DNA of 64,000 bases from Stagnihabitans sp043721775 (GCA_043721775.1 JAYSQA010000093.1:1-64000); one strand, 5' to 3'; counted from the stretch's first letter, positions 8,949 through 18,116 are shown. The notes: a model not told the origin generated them from the sequence alone. Program-made: numbers and translations.

Positions 8949-11643
8949 ATGCTGGTGCCGACGGGACTGCGCAGGCACGATGGAGTTTGGCAGGGGGTGA
9001 GGTTGGATCAAGCGGCATTGGTGGCCCTGCCGGGCGGGGGGATCAGGGGCGAAGGAACCCTATTGCCCGGACAGCACGACTTGGACGTTTGCGTGCAAGA
9101 TACTGACATAAAATGGTATTTTATGAAATATCATGCGCCCGGCGCGGACCTTTCGCGGCTGGATTGCCAGATTGCGGTGCTGGATCATCTGGCCAAGGTC
9201 GCCCCTGACCTGTCTCTGTCGCGGCAGATGCGGCAGATGCGGCAGATGCGGCAAGACGGCAGCGCGCTGACGCCTTGCGCGGGCGATCAGGCGCGTCTGT
9301 TGACCTTGCTTGACGGACAGGTCTTGGGCGCGATCGGTCTGAAACGGCAATAGCCTCGCCTCGCCTGGCACGCTGCCGGGGCAGTTGGGCCGGGCGCCGG
9401 AGGACTTCTTTCATCCCGCAAGGTCTATGGCTGACACAACGGGCACATCGGGCAGGCCGGGCAGCATCTTGCCGCACTAAAGGCAATCGAGCCTGCGGAG
9501 AAGCGGGCAGAGGTTACGGATATTCTTCAGCGCTTCGTGGACAATGTGGCGCCTGCGCTGGAAGGTTGCCCGCGTCAGGTCATTCACAATGCTGCGAATG
9601 ATTACAATGTCTTGCGGATCGAAGCTTACGCGGTCTGCGCGTTCTTGGATTTCTGCGGGCTGCTGGATTTCGGCGGCATGGCGGAAAGCTGGCGCATCGT
9701 CTAACTTGCCATGGCTTGCGTTTGTGTCGTGATCGGGGAACCGGATGCCGTGGAGGCCATGTTGCCCCTGATAGCCGCTTACCAGGCGGTCAATCCCCTG
9801 ACCGCGGCAGAGGTCGACCAGCTTTTCGACCTGATCCTGACGGGCAATGCGGTCAGCATGACGATGGCTGCGGTGCAGATCAAAGCCCATCGGCAAAGAA
9901 CTTGTCTGCTGGTCAGCCAGAACGACGTCTGGCACGCGCCGCAGCGCTTGCGGGCCTGTAACCCGCGTCTTGCCACCATGCGCCTGTGCTCCGCCAGCTG
10001 CTTTGTGCCGGTGCCGGTGCCGGTGCCGGGGGCGGCAAAGGTGGTGCGCTGGCTGGAGGCGCATTCGCATACTTTTGCCAAGGTGATCCGCCCCGGCGTG
10101 GCGCGGCCACGGGTTGTCAGCCTTGATTTCAAGGCCAGCAGCCCGGATGCGGTAGACCTCGCCGGCCATGACGGGCCGGGGTTTGACCGCTGGTGTGCAG
10201 GCAAGGTCGCGCAGTCCGGGGCCGATTTCGCGGTGGGCTTCCACGGCGAGGACCGCTGATCTTCAAGGCCGAGGCTTTTGCCATCGGCGCCACGCGGCGG
10301 TCTGTTCCCCTTGGCATCGACATCTTCGCCCCCGAGGGCGAGCCGGTACATGCGCCCTTTGCGGGCCGGGTGGCATTCCCGCACGACGACGCGGCGCCTT
10401 ACGGCTTTGGCCCAACGATCATACTGGAACATGAGGCAGATGGGGTGCCGTTCTGGACCCTTTACGGCCACCAGTCCCACGACATTTCGCCCGCCTGACC
10501 CCGGGCCAGACCATCGCCCTGGGGGGAAGGCTGTCGCGACCTTCGGTGTGCGCCACGAAAACGGCAACTGGTCGTTACAGCGGCACTTTCAGATCGTCAC
10601 CGACCATCCGGGGCTGAAGGCGCGGATGCACGGTGTGGGCTTGGGCCGCGACTGGCAGAACTGGCGAGCGGTGTCGCCCGCTCCCTCGGTCATCATGGGT
10701 CTGCCGGTCAAGGCCCGGCCCTGGTCAGCCGCAGCGCCGATCGGCCGGTGGCGCAGCGCAGCGCGGGCGGCGGCTGGGGCGGTTTTTGTCGATAGCCCAT
10801 GCGCCAGAGCGGTTGAAGATTGTCAACGGCAAGGGCGGTTCGGGGCGGCCCGTGCATGTCCGTCTGGCAAAGATGCCAGATCCTTACCGGATCCGTCTGC
10901 GCCATGGCCGCCCTGATGCCGGGGCGGGCCATGCGGCGGATGTGACGCGGCAGATGGCGGCAAAGGGGTGGCGTCCGGCGCTGTTTTTCAGGGAAGGGAT
11001 TTTGGGGTCTGGTGGCCAGATCGTGCCGCTCTGCGGTTACATCAAGGTGGCTTACCCCCCAGTAAGGGCGGCGGGTGGGTTATGTCTGGCTGATCAGGTG
11101 CAGGCGGGCTTTGGCCGGGTGGGCAGCCACATGTTGGCGTTTGAGGCGCTGGGCGTGATGCCCGACATCGTGACACTTGGCAAGCCCATCGGCAACGGCC
11201 ATCCGATGGTGACGCTGGTGACGACGCCTGCGGCCTTCTCCAACGGGATGGAATATTTCAACATCTTCGGCGGCAATCCGGTGTCAGCCGTCATCGGGTT
11301 GGCAGTGCTGGATGTGATCCGCGACGAACGTCTGATGCAACACTGCGCCGTGGGGGGCAGTTGATGAAGGGCCCTGGCGCTGCGGCATAAGATGATTGGC
11401 GACGTCGGGGGCTTGGGCCTGTTCAACGGCATCAAGATGGTGCGCAACCGTCAAGCGCTGACGCCCGCGCCAGAGGTGGTGGACCGTGTGATCCTTGCGT
11501 TGAAACGGGATCACATGATCCTTACTTTCCCGCGAGGGGCCGCATCACCAGGTCGTCAAGATCAAACCCCCGGCGGCGTTTTCCGAAGGGGATTGCGCAA
11601 GGCTCCTGTCAGCGTTGGATGAGGTGCTGACGCGGAGCGTTTG
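8949..11643 (+). pseudogene. Decayed fusion gene: APH-type kinase, M23 peptidase-like and class III aminotransferase domains
   Basis: Fragments of one large protein can be read in order but in several frames. A kinase N-lobe (KYHAPGADLSRLD) lies near 9127-9350. A kinase active-site region (HNAANDYNVL, then GLLDFGGM) lies at 9480-9700 and is closed by a stop. An M23-like part lies at 10260-10720 (SVPLGIDIFAPEGEPV, YGHQSHD, ENGNWS, HFQIV). A class III aminotransferase C-terminal half lies at 11010-11643 with the PLP lysine kept in TLGKPIGNGHP and a typical end (LLSALDEVLTRS). The frame is broken in at least four places and the first part of the aminotransferase domain is missing. Intact homologues with this three-domain order are about 1000 residues and act on phosphorylated amino alcohols or unknown amines. 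The left boundary is approximate. Confidence 0.75.
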
Positions 11644-11670
11644 ATCGCCACCAGACAGAGAGAGCGGAGT

Positions 11671-11903
11671 GATCAATCGCGCCATTGGGCCGCAGGAAGC
11701 GCGCCGCGATCAATCGCGCCATTGGGCCGCAGGAAGCGTGCCGCGATCAATCGCGCCATTGGGCCGCAGGAAGCGCGCCGCGATCAATCGCGCCATTGGG
11801 CCGCAGAAAGCGTGTCGGGATCAATCGCGCCGTGGGGCCGCAGAAAGCGCGTCGCGATCAATCGCGCCGTGGGGCCGCAGAAAGCGCGTCGGGATCAATC
11901 GCG
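11671..11903. repeat. Tandem array of a 37-bp unit
   Basis: Six full copies start at 11671, 11708, 11745, 11782, 11819 and 11856, and a seventh begins at 11893 inside the last codons and stop of the aldolase gene. Each begins GATCAATCGCGCC and contains GGGCCGCAG. Copies differ by a few substitutions; the last ones share variants (CGTGGGG, AGAAAG). The 37-bp period is not a multiple of three, so any reading frame across it shifts from copy to copy and it is not coding. Confidence 0.95.
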
Positions 11904-12731
11904 GCTTTGGGACAGGGACCGGATCGCCAGCCGGGCGGCCTCGGTCAGGGGCGGGATCGTGTCTGACAGGATCTGGATGCGGTCAAAGCGGGCCGGGTCG
12001 CATGCAAGGCTGGCGCGCAGGGCGGCACCGAAGGCCTGACGCAATTCGGTGCCGATGTTGAACTTGCAGACAGTCGTTGCCGCAAGGCTGGCGCGCAGGT
12101 CTGCCGACAGCCCCGATCCGCCGTGCAGGACAAGGGGCAGGGCGGGGGCTGCGGCCTGAATGGCCTTCAGGCGGGGCCAGTCAACGCAAGCCCCCGGCGA
12201 GGTCATCAGATGGCTGTTGCCGATGGAAATGGCCAGCGCATCGACGCCCGTTTCAGCCGCGAACCGGGCGACTTCGGCGGGATTGGTGCCAAGCGATTTG
12301 GCACCTTGGGCATAGCCGACAAAACCCAACTCCCCCTCGACACTGATACTGTAAGGCCGCGCCATCGCCACCACTTCCGCCGTGCGGGCGATGTTTTGAT
12401 CCAACGGCAGGGCAGAGCCGTCGTACATGACGGATGTGAAGCCCAAGTCCACCGCCTGTCGGCAGACTGCCAGACTTTCGCCGTGGTCAAGGTGGGGCAC
12501 GACCGGAACCGAAGCCCCCTCGGCCAGCACACGGAACATGGCGGCCAGCACCGGCAGCGGGGTGTAGGCCCGGGCACCGGGGCCGGCTTGCAGGATGACG
12601 GGGCGGGCTTGCGCCTCGGCGGCGCGCACGTAAGCCACGGCGTCCTCCCAGCCCAGCACGACAAGGCCCGCAATGGCGGTACCGTCGGTCAGGCAGGGGT
12701 GCAGTACATCTGTCAGGCTGGCCAGGGTCAT
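11895..12731 (-). CDS. iolJ: Class II aldolase, IolJ/fructose-bisphosphate aldolase-like
   Basis: 278 residues of the zinc-dependent class II ketose-bisphosphate aldolase family. Visible signatures are VVPHLDHGE (zinc His), SVEGELG and VLHGGSGL (second zinc His and phosphate loop). In an iol setting such enzymes cleave 2-deoxy-5-keto-gluconate 6-phosphate to DHAP and malonate semialdehyde. It is followed upstream by iolB and iolC on the same strand (13-base and 9-base gaps), which supports the IolJ assignment over a glycolytic role. Its stop codon lies within the last unit of the 37-bp tandem array. Confidence 0.78.
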   Translation of the reverse strand: MTLASLTDVLHPCLTDGTAIAGLVVLGWEDAVAYVRAAEAQARPVILQAGPGARAYTPLPVLAAMFRVLAEGASVPVVPHLDHGESLAVCRQAVDLGFTSVMYDGSALPLDQNIARTAEVVAMARPYSISVEGELGFVGYAQGAKSLGTNPAEVARFAAETGVDALAISIGNSHLMTSPGACVDWPRLKAIQAAAPALPLVLHGGSGLSADLRASLAATTVCKFNIGTELRQAFGAALRASLACDPARFDRIQILSDTIPPLTEAARLAIRSLSQSRD

Positions 12732-12744
12732 GCCGGGCCCAACC

Positions 12745-13578
12745 TCATTTGAACTTCGCGATCATGTCCTTGATCCCGGGGATCGTCTCGATCTGGCCCG
12801 CATGTTCGGGCTGGAAATACTGAACCAGGGGCCGCTGGGTCAGGCCGCCAAGGATGGTGAAGTAATACATCTGATACCCCGGCAGCACGCAGCACGGGTG
12901 ATAGCCCTTGTCGATGGCCACGGTCGAGCGGTCCATCAGGTGATAGGCATCGCCCACCCGTCCCTCTTCGCGTTGCAGCATTTGCAGGCCGGACCCGTGG
13001 CTTGGGTTGAAGCGAAAGTTGTAGGCCTCGTCATGCCGGGTTTCCAGCGGCAGGCGGTTGGTGTCGTGCTTGTGGCTGGGAAAGCCCGACCAACCCCCGG
13101 CACCCACAGTGTAAAGTTCCGACACCAGCAGGCGGCCCACACGGTCATGGTACTTCTGCCCAAGGATATGCTTGATCTTGCGGTGGGTCTTGGTGTCATC
13201 CGAGCCGTATTGCACCTTGTCCACCTCGCGCACAGCAAAGGCCGGGCGGTAGTCGGCAAAGCGGGCGCCGGCGATGAAGACCTCGGCCTCGGCGGTGCAG
13301 GTGATCGTGGCGGGGGCGCCAGAGGGCACATAAACCCCCTCAGGCTCGCCATCCCAGACGTTCAGGCGGCGCTTGCCGATGGCGTGAAAGTCTTGCCCGT
13401 CGGCGGTGATATCGACCGTGCCGGTGGCGGGGACGATGCAGGTTTCATAGCCGGGCACATAGCTTGTGAAGGTTTCTCCGGGCTTCAGGCGGACGATGTT
13501 GAGGTAGACCAGCGGCACCAAAGCGTTATCCCGGTCGATGATGGCGCGGTTGTGGTTGTCATGGGGGGCGATGTGCAT
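12745..13578 (-). CDS. iolB: 5-deoxy-glucuronate isomerase
   Basis: 277-residue bicupin, the normal IolB size. It isomerises 5-deoxy-D-glucuronate to 2-deoxy-5-keto-D-gluconate in myo-inositol catabolism. The family signatures GWSGFPSHKHD and HPCCVLPGYQMYYF are clear, the former supplying cupin metal-binding histidines. It lies between the aldolase and iolC on the minus strand, an order consistent with consecutive steps: IolB isomerises, IolC phosphorylates, IolJ cleaves. Confidence 0.93.
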   Translation of the reverse strand: MHIAPHDNHNRAIIDRDNALVPLVYLNIVRLKPGETFTSYVPGYETCIVPATGTVDITADGQDFHAIGKRRLNVWDGEPEGVYVPSGAPATITCTAEAEVFIAGARFADYRPAFAVREVDKVQYGSDDTKTHRKIKHILGQKYHDRVGRLLVSELYTVGAGGWSGFPSHKHDTNRLPLETRHDEAYNFRFNPSHGSGLQMLQREEGRVGDAYHLMDRSTVAIDKGYHPCCVLPGYQMYYFTILGGLTQRPLVQYFQPEHAGQIETIPGIKDMIAKFK

Positions 13579-13587
13579 CGGGTTTCC

Positions 13588-14556
13588 TCAGAATTTGGCC
13601 ATGAAACTGTCGAGTGTGGCAAGGTCCGGGCTGGCGGGCGCGCAGCCGATGCCCGCGACGATGATTGCGGCCGTGGCAGCACCGCAGCGCAGTGCCAGGT
13701 CCAGCGGGTCGCCCCGCGCCAGTGCTGCCAGCAGGCCACCCATGAAGCCATCGCCCGCGCCCATCGGTTTTTGCGCCTTGACCGGAAAAATCGGCGTCCC
13801 GACCTGCCCGGAAGCCGTGAAGGCGGTGCTGCCTTCGGCCCCGCGCTTGTAGACGGTGAACAGCGCCCCGGCGGCAAGGTCGCGGGCCAGGCCCTCGCCC
13901 CGGTCATAACCTCCGGCGATCAGGCCGAACTCCTCATCATTGCCGATCACGATGTCGCAGGCTTGCGCGGCACGCAGGCAAACCGAGGCGGCCCCGGCAG
14001 GCGTGGCCCATGCCGTGCTGCGGTAATCAAGGTCAAGGACGGTCAGCGCGCCAGCCGCCCTGGCAAGGTCGATGGCGTGCAACGCTGCCGAGCGTGAGGG
14101 TTCGGCGGACAGCGCTGTGCCCGTCACCACAAGCGCCGACGTGGCGGCATAGTCCAACGCCGCAACCTGTGCCTGCGACAAGGTCAGATCGGCAGCGCCG
14201 TTGCGGTAGATTGCCACCTGACAGTCGGTGGCACAGGTTTCCGTCACGGCCAGCGCGTTTCGGGCGGGCACGGCCAGCACAGCGCTGCGGTCCACCCCGT
14301 AACGGTCGAGTTCCGCCAGACAATAGCGCCCCACCGCATCATCCGACACGCAGGTCAGCAGGCTTGCCCCGGCCCCCTGTCGCGCCAAAGCCACCGCGAT
14401 ATTGCCAGCCGAGCCGCCAAGGGCTGCGGTAAAGCGCAAAGCCTGTTCGACCCTCGTGCCGGGTGGATCGGCGTAAAGGTCCATCCCCACGCGGCCCAGA
14501 ACCACAAACCGGTTCACCGCAAAGCGCGTCATGGACGCCGGGGGCAGGGTGGCCAT
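13588..14556 (-). CDS. iolC: PfkB-family kinase, 5-dehydro-2-deoxygluconokinase-like
   Basis: 322-residue ribokinase-fold sugar kinase. The N-terminal glycine-rich block LGGSAGNIAVALARQG and the C-terminal anion-hole/catalytic block KPMGAGDGFMGG (catalytic Asp in GAGD) define PfkB enzymes. The start region (FVVLGRVGMDLYA) resembles IolC. As first gene of the minus-strand arm it would phosphorylate 2-deoxy-5-keto-gluconate for the neighbouring aldolase. Its start is about 80 bases from the palindromic operator, so it is probably controlled by the LacI-type regulator at 18117-19100. Confidence 0.85.
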   Translation of the reverse strand: MATLPPASMTRFAVNRFVVLGRVGMDLYADPPGTRVEQALRFTAALGGSAGNIAVALARQGAGASLLTCVSDDAVGRYCLAELDRYGVDRSAVLAVPARNALAVTETCATDCQVAIYRNGAADLTLSQAQVAALDYAATSALVVTGTALSAEPSRSAALHAIDLARAAGALTVLDLDYRSTAWATPAGAASVCLRAAQACDIVIGNDEEFGLIAGGYDRGEGLARDLAAGALFTVYKRGAEGSTAFTASGQVGTPIFPVKAQKPMGAGDGFMGGLLAALARGDPLDLALRCGAATAAIIVAGIGCAPASPDLATLDSFMAKF

Positions 14557-14636
14557 CTGGCCTCCGTCGTGACTAGGGTTGCGGGAATGGGGTTGCGGGA
14601 ATGGGGTTGCCTTGTGGTGACGCTAAGGTTACGCAT

Positions 14637-14654
14637 TTTGCAACCGGTTGCAAA
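14637..14654. promoter_or_regulatory. Perfect 18-bp palindrome, probable LacI-family operator
   Basis: The sequence TTTGCAACCGGTTGCAAA is a perfect dyad with a central CG, the form bound by LacI/GalR-family repressors. It lies in the 118-base divergent spacer between iolC (minus) and the first Gfo/Idh gene (plus), 20 bases before the latter's ATG. A LacI-family gene is encoded at the far end of the same cluster. It could repress both arms from one site. Confidence 0.8.
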
Positions 14655-14674
14655 CCTTTTCGGGAGGCGTTGGA

Positions 14675-15802
14675 ATGGCGGAAATCGGGCGGACGGCGGA
14701 AATCGGGGTCGGCATTATCGGTGGCGGCTATATGGGCAAGGCGCATTCGGTCGCCATGGCTTGCGTTGGGGCGGTGTTCAACACAGCACTTCGGCCAAGG
14801 CTTGAAATGATCTGCGCCACTACGGACGCCAGCGCCGAGGGCTACCGCGCCGCTTACGGCTTTGCCCGGGCAACGGCGGATTGGCGTGTGCTGGTCGATG
14901 ATCCGAGGGTGCAGGCGGTGGTGATTGCCAGCCCGCAGGACACCCACCGCGCGATTGCCGAACGTGCCTTGGCGGCGGGCAAGCCGGTGCTGTGTGAAAA
15001 GCCCTTGGGGGCCAGTCTGGCGGACAGTCAGGCCATGGTGGCGGCGGCCAAGGCTTCAGGCGTCACCAACATGGTTGGCTTCAATTACATCCGCACGCCT
15101 GCCTCGCAATATGCCCGGGCATTGGTGCAAAGCGGTGCGATTGGCAAGGTCATCTGGTTTCGCGGCGAACATACCGAGGATTTTGATGCCGACGGCCAAC
15201 GCCCCGCGCAATGGCGCAACTTTGGCGCGGCGAATGGCACAATGGGCGACCTTGCGCCGCATATGATCAACGCCGCCTTGGCCTTGGTCGGCCCGATTGC
15301 GCGGCTGACGGCGGATATCGGCACCGTCTACCCTGACCGGCCCGGCACGCAAGGCAGGGTGGTCAATGATGACATCGGCCAGTTCCTGTGCCGGTTTGCC
15401 AACGGTGCTATGGGGCATCTAAGCTTCAGCCGCGTCGCCACGGGCCGCAAGATGGGGTATGCCTATGAAATCACCGGAACCAAGGGCGCCATCCGCTTTG
15501 ACCAAGAGGATCAGAACGCCCTGTGGCTGTACAAGGCCGAAGGGCCGGAAGCCGAGCGTGGGTTCGCCAAGATCCTGACCGGGCCTGCGCATCCCGACTA
15601 TCTGCCGTTCAGCCAAGGCCCCGGCCATGGCACCGGCTATCAGGAACAGATCATCATCGAGGCGCGCGATTTCCTGCACGCCGTAGCCACCGCCACCCCC
15701 GTCTGGCCGACCTTCGCCGACGGATTGGCGGTCGCAACCGTCATCGCCGCCGCCCGCCACTCTGCGGCCACGGGGGCTTGGGTCAATCTGGAGGCACCAT
15801 GA
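14675..15802 (+). CDS. Gfo/Idh/MocA-family NAD(P)-dependent oxidoreductase
   Basis: 375 residues from the ATG at 14675, which follows GGGAGG at a good distance; an upstream TTG inside the operator is unlikely. The Rossmann motif GIIGGGYMGKAHS lies near residue 12 and the family EKP motif in LCEKPLGAS. Members oxidise or reduce cyclitols and sugars (for example IolG, inositol 2-dehydrogenase). It opens the plus-strand arm and overlaps the next gene by ATGA. The substrate may be an inositol or inosose stereoisomer; sequence does not decide. Confidence 0.87.
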   Translation: MAEIGRTAEIGVGIIGGGYMGKAHSVAMACVGAVFNTALRPRLEMICATTDASAEGYRAAYGFARATADWRVLVDDPRVQAVVIASPQDTHRAIAERALAAGKPVLCEKPLGASLADSQAMVAAAKASGVTNMVGFNYIRTPASQYARALVQSGAIGKVIWFRGEHTEDFDADGQRPAQWRNFGAANGTMGDLAPHMINAALALVGPIARLTADIGTVYPDRPGTQGRVVNDDIGQFLCRFANGAMGHLSFSRVATGRKMGYAYEITGTKGAIRFDQEDQNALWLYKAEGPEAERGFAKILTGPAHPDYLPFSQGPGHGTGYQEQIIIEARDFLHAVATATPVWPTFADGLAVATVIAAARHSAATGAWVNLEAP

Positions 15803-16683
15803 TCCGCATCGGCAATGCGCCCTGTTCCTGGGGCGTGGAATTCGCAGACGACCCCCGCAACCCGTCATGGCGCAAGGTGCTGGGCGATTGCGCGGCGGCG
15901 GGCTACAAGGGCATCGAACTGGGGCCCGTAGGCTTCATGCCCGAAGACCCGGCGGTGCTGGCCGATGCGCTGGCGGAAAATGACCTGACCCTGATTGGCG
16001 GCGTGGTGTTCCGGCCCTTCCATGACGCCGCTGCCTGGGACGATGTGTGGGACGCTGCCAACCGCACCTGCAAGGCGTTGGTGGCGCACGGTGCGCAGCA
16101 TCTGGTGCTGATCGACTCGATCTCACCCCGGCGCGCACCTACGGCGGGCCGGGCGTCTGAAGCTGAACAGATGGACGTGGCTGAATGGAAGGCCTTCACC
16201 GACCGCATCCGCACTGTGGCGCAGCTGGGTGGCGATCACGGCCTGACCGTGGGCATCCACGCCCACGCGGCAGGCTTCATCGACTTCGAACCGGAGCTGG
16301 AGCGGCTTCTGGCTGAAACCGATGAGGCCCTGCTGAAAATCTGCTTTGACACCGGGCACCATTCCAATGCGGGCTTTGATCCGGTGGCCTTCATGGCCCG
16401 GCATATCGGCAGGATTTCCTATATGCACTTCAAGGATATTGACCCGGTGGTGAAGGCCCGCGCCGTGGCGAACCGCACCGGCTTTTACGACGCCTGCGGG
16501 CAAGGCATCTTCTGCAACCTTGGCAAGGGGGATGTTGATTTTACGGCAGTCCGGCAGGTGCTGCTGGAGGCCGGGTTTGAAGGCTGGTGCACGGTCGAGC
16601 AGGACTGTGACCCATCAGGCGGCACTTCGCCCATCAACGATGCGCGGGCGAATCGCGACTATCTATCCTCACTCGGGTTTTAA
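15799..16683 (+). CDS. Sugar phosphate isomerase/epimerase, IolE/IolI-like TIM barrel
   Basis: 294 residues starting at ATG 15799, overlapping the previous stop by 4 bases. The protein begins IRIGNAPCSWGVEF, a block typical of inosose dehydratase/isomerase proteins, and carries metal-site segments CFDTGHH, MHFKDID and TVEQDCD. Family members are xylose-isomerase-like TIM barrels that dehydrate or isomerise inososes and keto-sugars using a divalent metal. Fourteen bases separate it from the second Gfo/Idh gene. I read it as the inosose-processing step of this cluster; a 3-keto-sugar isomerase is the alternative. Confidence 0.82.
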   Translation: MIRIGNAPCSWGVEFADDPRNPSWRKVLGDCAAAGYKGIELGPVGFMPEDPAVLADALAENDLTLIGGVVFRPFHDAAAWDDVWDAANRTCKALVAHGAQHLVLIDSISPRRAPTAGRASEAEQMDVAEWKAFTDRIRTVAQLGGDHGLTVGIHAHAAGFIDFEPELERLLAETDEALLKICFDTGHHSNAGFDPVAFMARHIGRISYMHFKDIDPVVKARAVANRTGFYDACGQGIFCNLGKGDVDFTAVRQVLLEAGFEGWCTVEQDCDPSGGTSPINDARANRDYLSSLGF

Positions 16684-16696
16684 GAAAGGGTTCGGC

Positions 16697-17854
16697 ATGG
16701 CACGGCTTTCATGGGGCATGATTGGTGGCGGCGATGGCAGCCAGATTGGCCCGGCGCATCGGTTGGCGGCGGGGCTTGACGGGCTTTACACCTTCACCGC
16801 AGGCGCTTTGGACCATAACCCCGAGGCGGGCCGCACCTTTGCCCAAAAGCTGGGCGTGGCCCCGGACCGCGCCTATGGCGACTGGCGCGAGATGCTGGAG
16901 GGGGAGCGGAGCCGCCCCGACCGCGTCGAGCTGGTGACGGTGGCGACACCGAATTCGACCCATTATGAAATCGCAAAAGCCTTCCTTGCGGCGGGCTTCA
17001 ACGTGCTGTGCGAAAAGCCGATGACAGTGACCGAGGCTGAGGCGGAAGACCTTGTCCGCACCGCCAACGCGGCGGGCCGGATTTGCGCGGTGAATTACGG
17101 CTACACCGGCTACGCCCTTGTGCGCCACATGCGGGCCATGGTGGCACGTGGCGATCTTGGCAAGGTGCGGCTGGTGGTGGCCGAGTTTGCCCATGGCCAC
17201 CACGCCAACGCGGCGGATGCGGATAACCCCCGCGTCCGCTGGCGCTATGACCCGGCACTGGCCGGCGCCTCGGCCCAGTTCGCCGATTGCGGCATTCATG
17301 CGCTGCACATGGCCAGCTTTGTAACCGGTCAAGAGGTGGCGCGGCTTTCGGCCGACTTTGCCTCGTGCCTGCCGGGGCGCGTGCTGGAGGATGACGCTAT
17401 GGTCAACTTCCGGATGGATAGCGGAACCGTTGGCCGTCTGTGGACCTCATCCGTGGCGATTGGCCGTCAGCATGGCCTGACGATCCAGGTCTTCGGTGAA
17501 ACCGGCGGCTTGCGCTGGGCGCAAGAGCAGCCGAACCAGTTGCACTACATGCCCTTGGGCCAGCGGTTGCAGACCATCGAACGCGGCGAGGGCAACCTGT
17601 CGCCCGAGGCCGACCGCGCCAGCCGGGTCACCGTGGGCCATGCCGAAGGGATGCCCTTGGCCTTCGGAAACATCTACCGCGATCTGGCGGAAGGTATCAT
17701 GGCCGCGCGTGAGGGGCGCAAGGCCGACCCGGCGATCAGCCTTTATCCGGTGGCCGAAGATGGCTTGCGCTCGATTGCCGCGATCCATGCGGCGGTGGCT
17801 TCGGCGGGCAGACAGGGCGAATGGGTCGACGCAAGGCCGCAGATGTTCCGCTAA
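16697..17854 (+). CDS. Second Gfo/Idh/MocA-family oxidoreductase
   Basis: 385 residues from ATG 16697. The N-terminal motif is WGMIGGGDGSQIGPAHR and the EKP motif occurs in VLCEKPMTV. It is clearly different in sequence from the first Gfo/Idh protein of the operon, so the pair probably acts on different stereoisomers or in opposite redox steps. Its TAA stop (17852-17854) forms part of the 4-base target duplication of the MITE that follows immediately. Confidence 0.87.
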   Translation: MARLSWGMIGGGDGSQIGPAHRLAAGLDGLYTFTAGALDHNPEAGRTFAQKLGVAPDRAYGDWREMLEGERSRPDRVELVTVATPNSTHYEIAKAFLAAGFNVLCEKPMTVTEAEAEDLVRTANAAGRICAVNYGYTGYALVRHMRAMVARGDLGKVRLVVAEFAHGHHANAADADNPRVRWRYDPALAGASAQFADCGIHALHMASFVTGQEVARLSADFASCLPGRVLEDDAMVNFRMDSGTVGRLWTSSVAIGRQHGLTIQVFGETGGLRWAQEQPNQLHYMPLGQRLQTIERGEGNLSPEADRASRVTVGHAEGMPLAFGNIYRDLAEGIMAAREGRKADPAISLYPVAEDGLRSIAAIHAAVASAGRQGEWVDARPQMFR

Positions 17855-18013
17855 CAGGCTGCTGAAAAAGGATTTTTAAGCATATCGCCTAAGACAGATG
17901 TTCCGTCATTCACCCGTTTTCGTCGCTCAAGCCACCGTTTGCGCACTTTCCGAGACGGATTTCCCATATCTTTCACCCATTTCGTGGGTGGTCGGCACTT
18001 TTTCAGCAGCCTG
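17855..18013. mobile_element. 159-bp non-autonomous inverted-repeat element (MITE) with CTAA target duplication
   Basis: The element starts CAGGCTGCTGAAAAAG and ends with the exact reverse complement of those 16 bases. Both flanks carry CTAA (17851-17854 and 18014-18017). The interior is only about 127 bases and encodes nothing. A YTAR-type 4-base duplication fits IS5-like transposition; the end sequence also recalls IS1182-type termini, so the parent family is uncertain. The left CTAA includes the stop codon of the upstream gene, which therefore remains intact. Confidence 0.8.
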
Positions 18014-18116
18014 CTAAAGCCTGCCCGACGAAAGTGACCTTCGGTTTTGCCGAAAGACAGCGGTAAAACCCCCCAGCCAAAGTCCGTCTGGCGCGTCCAT
18101 CTGCGTCAGACGGGCT

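Noticed and set aside
8857..9018. Longer LysR start at 9018
   Set aside because: The extra 54 residues are Pro/Arg-rich and unlike the family, while the GTG at 8856 gives the standard LysR N-terminus.
11671..11903. Possible CRISPR array
   Set aside because: The 37-bp copies are directly abutted with no spacers, and no cas gene is present.
11641..12061. Three overlapping open frames across the 37-bp repeats with INRAIGPQ-type repeats
   Set aside because: The 37-bp period shifts the frame each copy, so any frame translates the same DNA in rotation; they also overlap the real aldolase gene.
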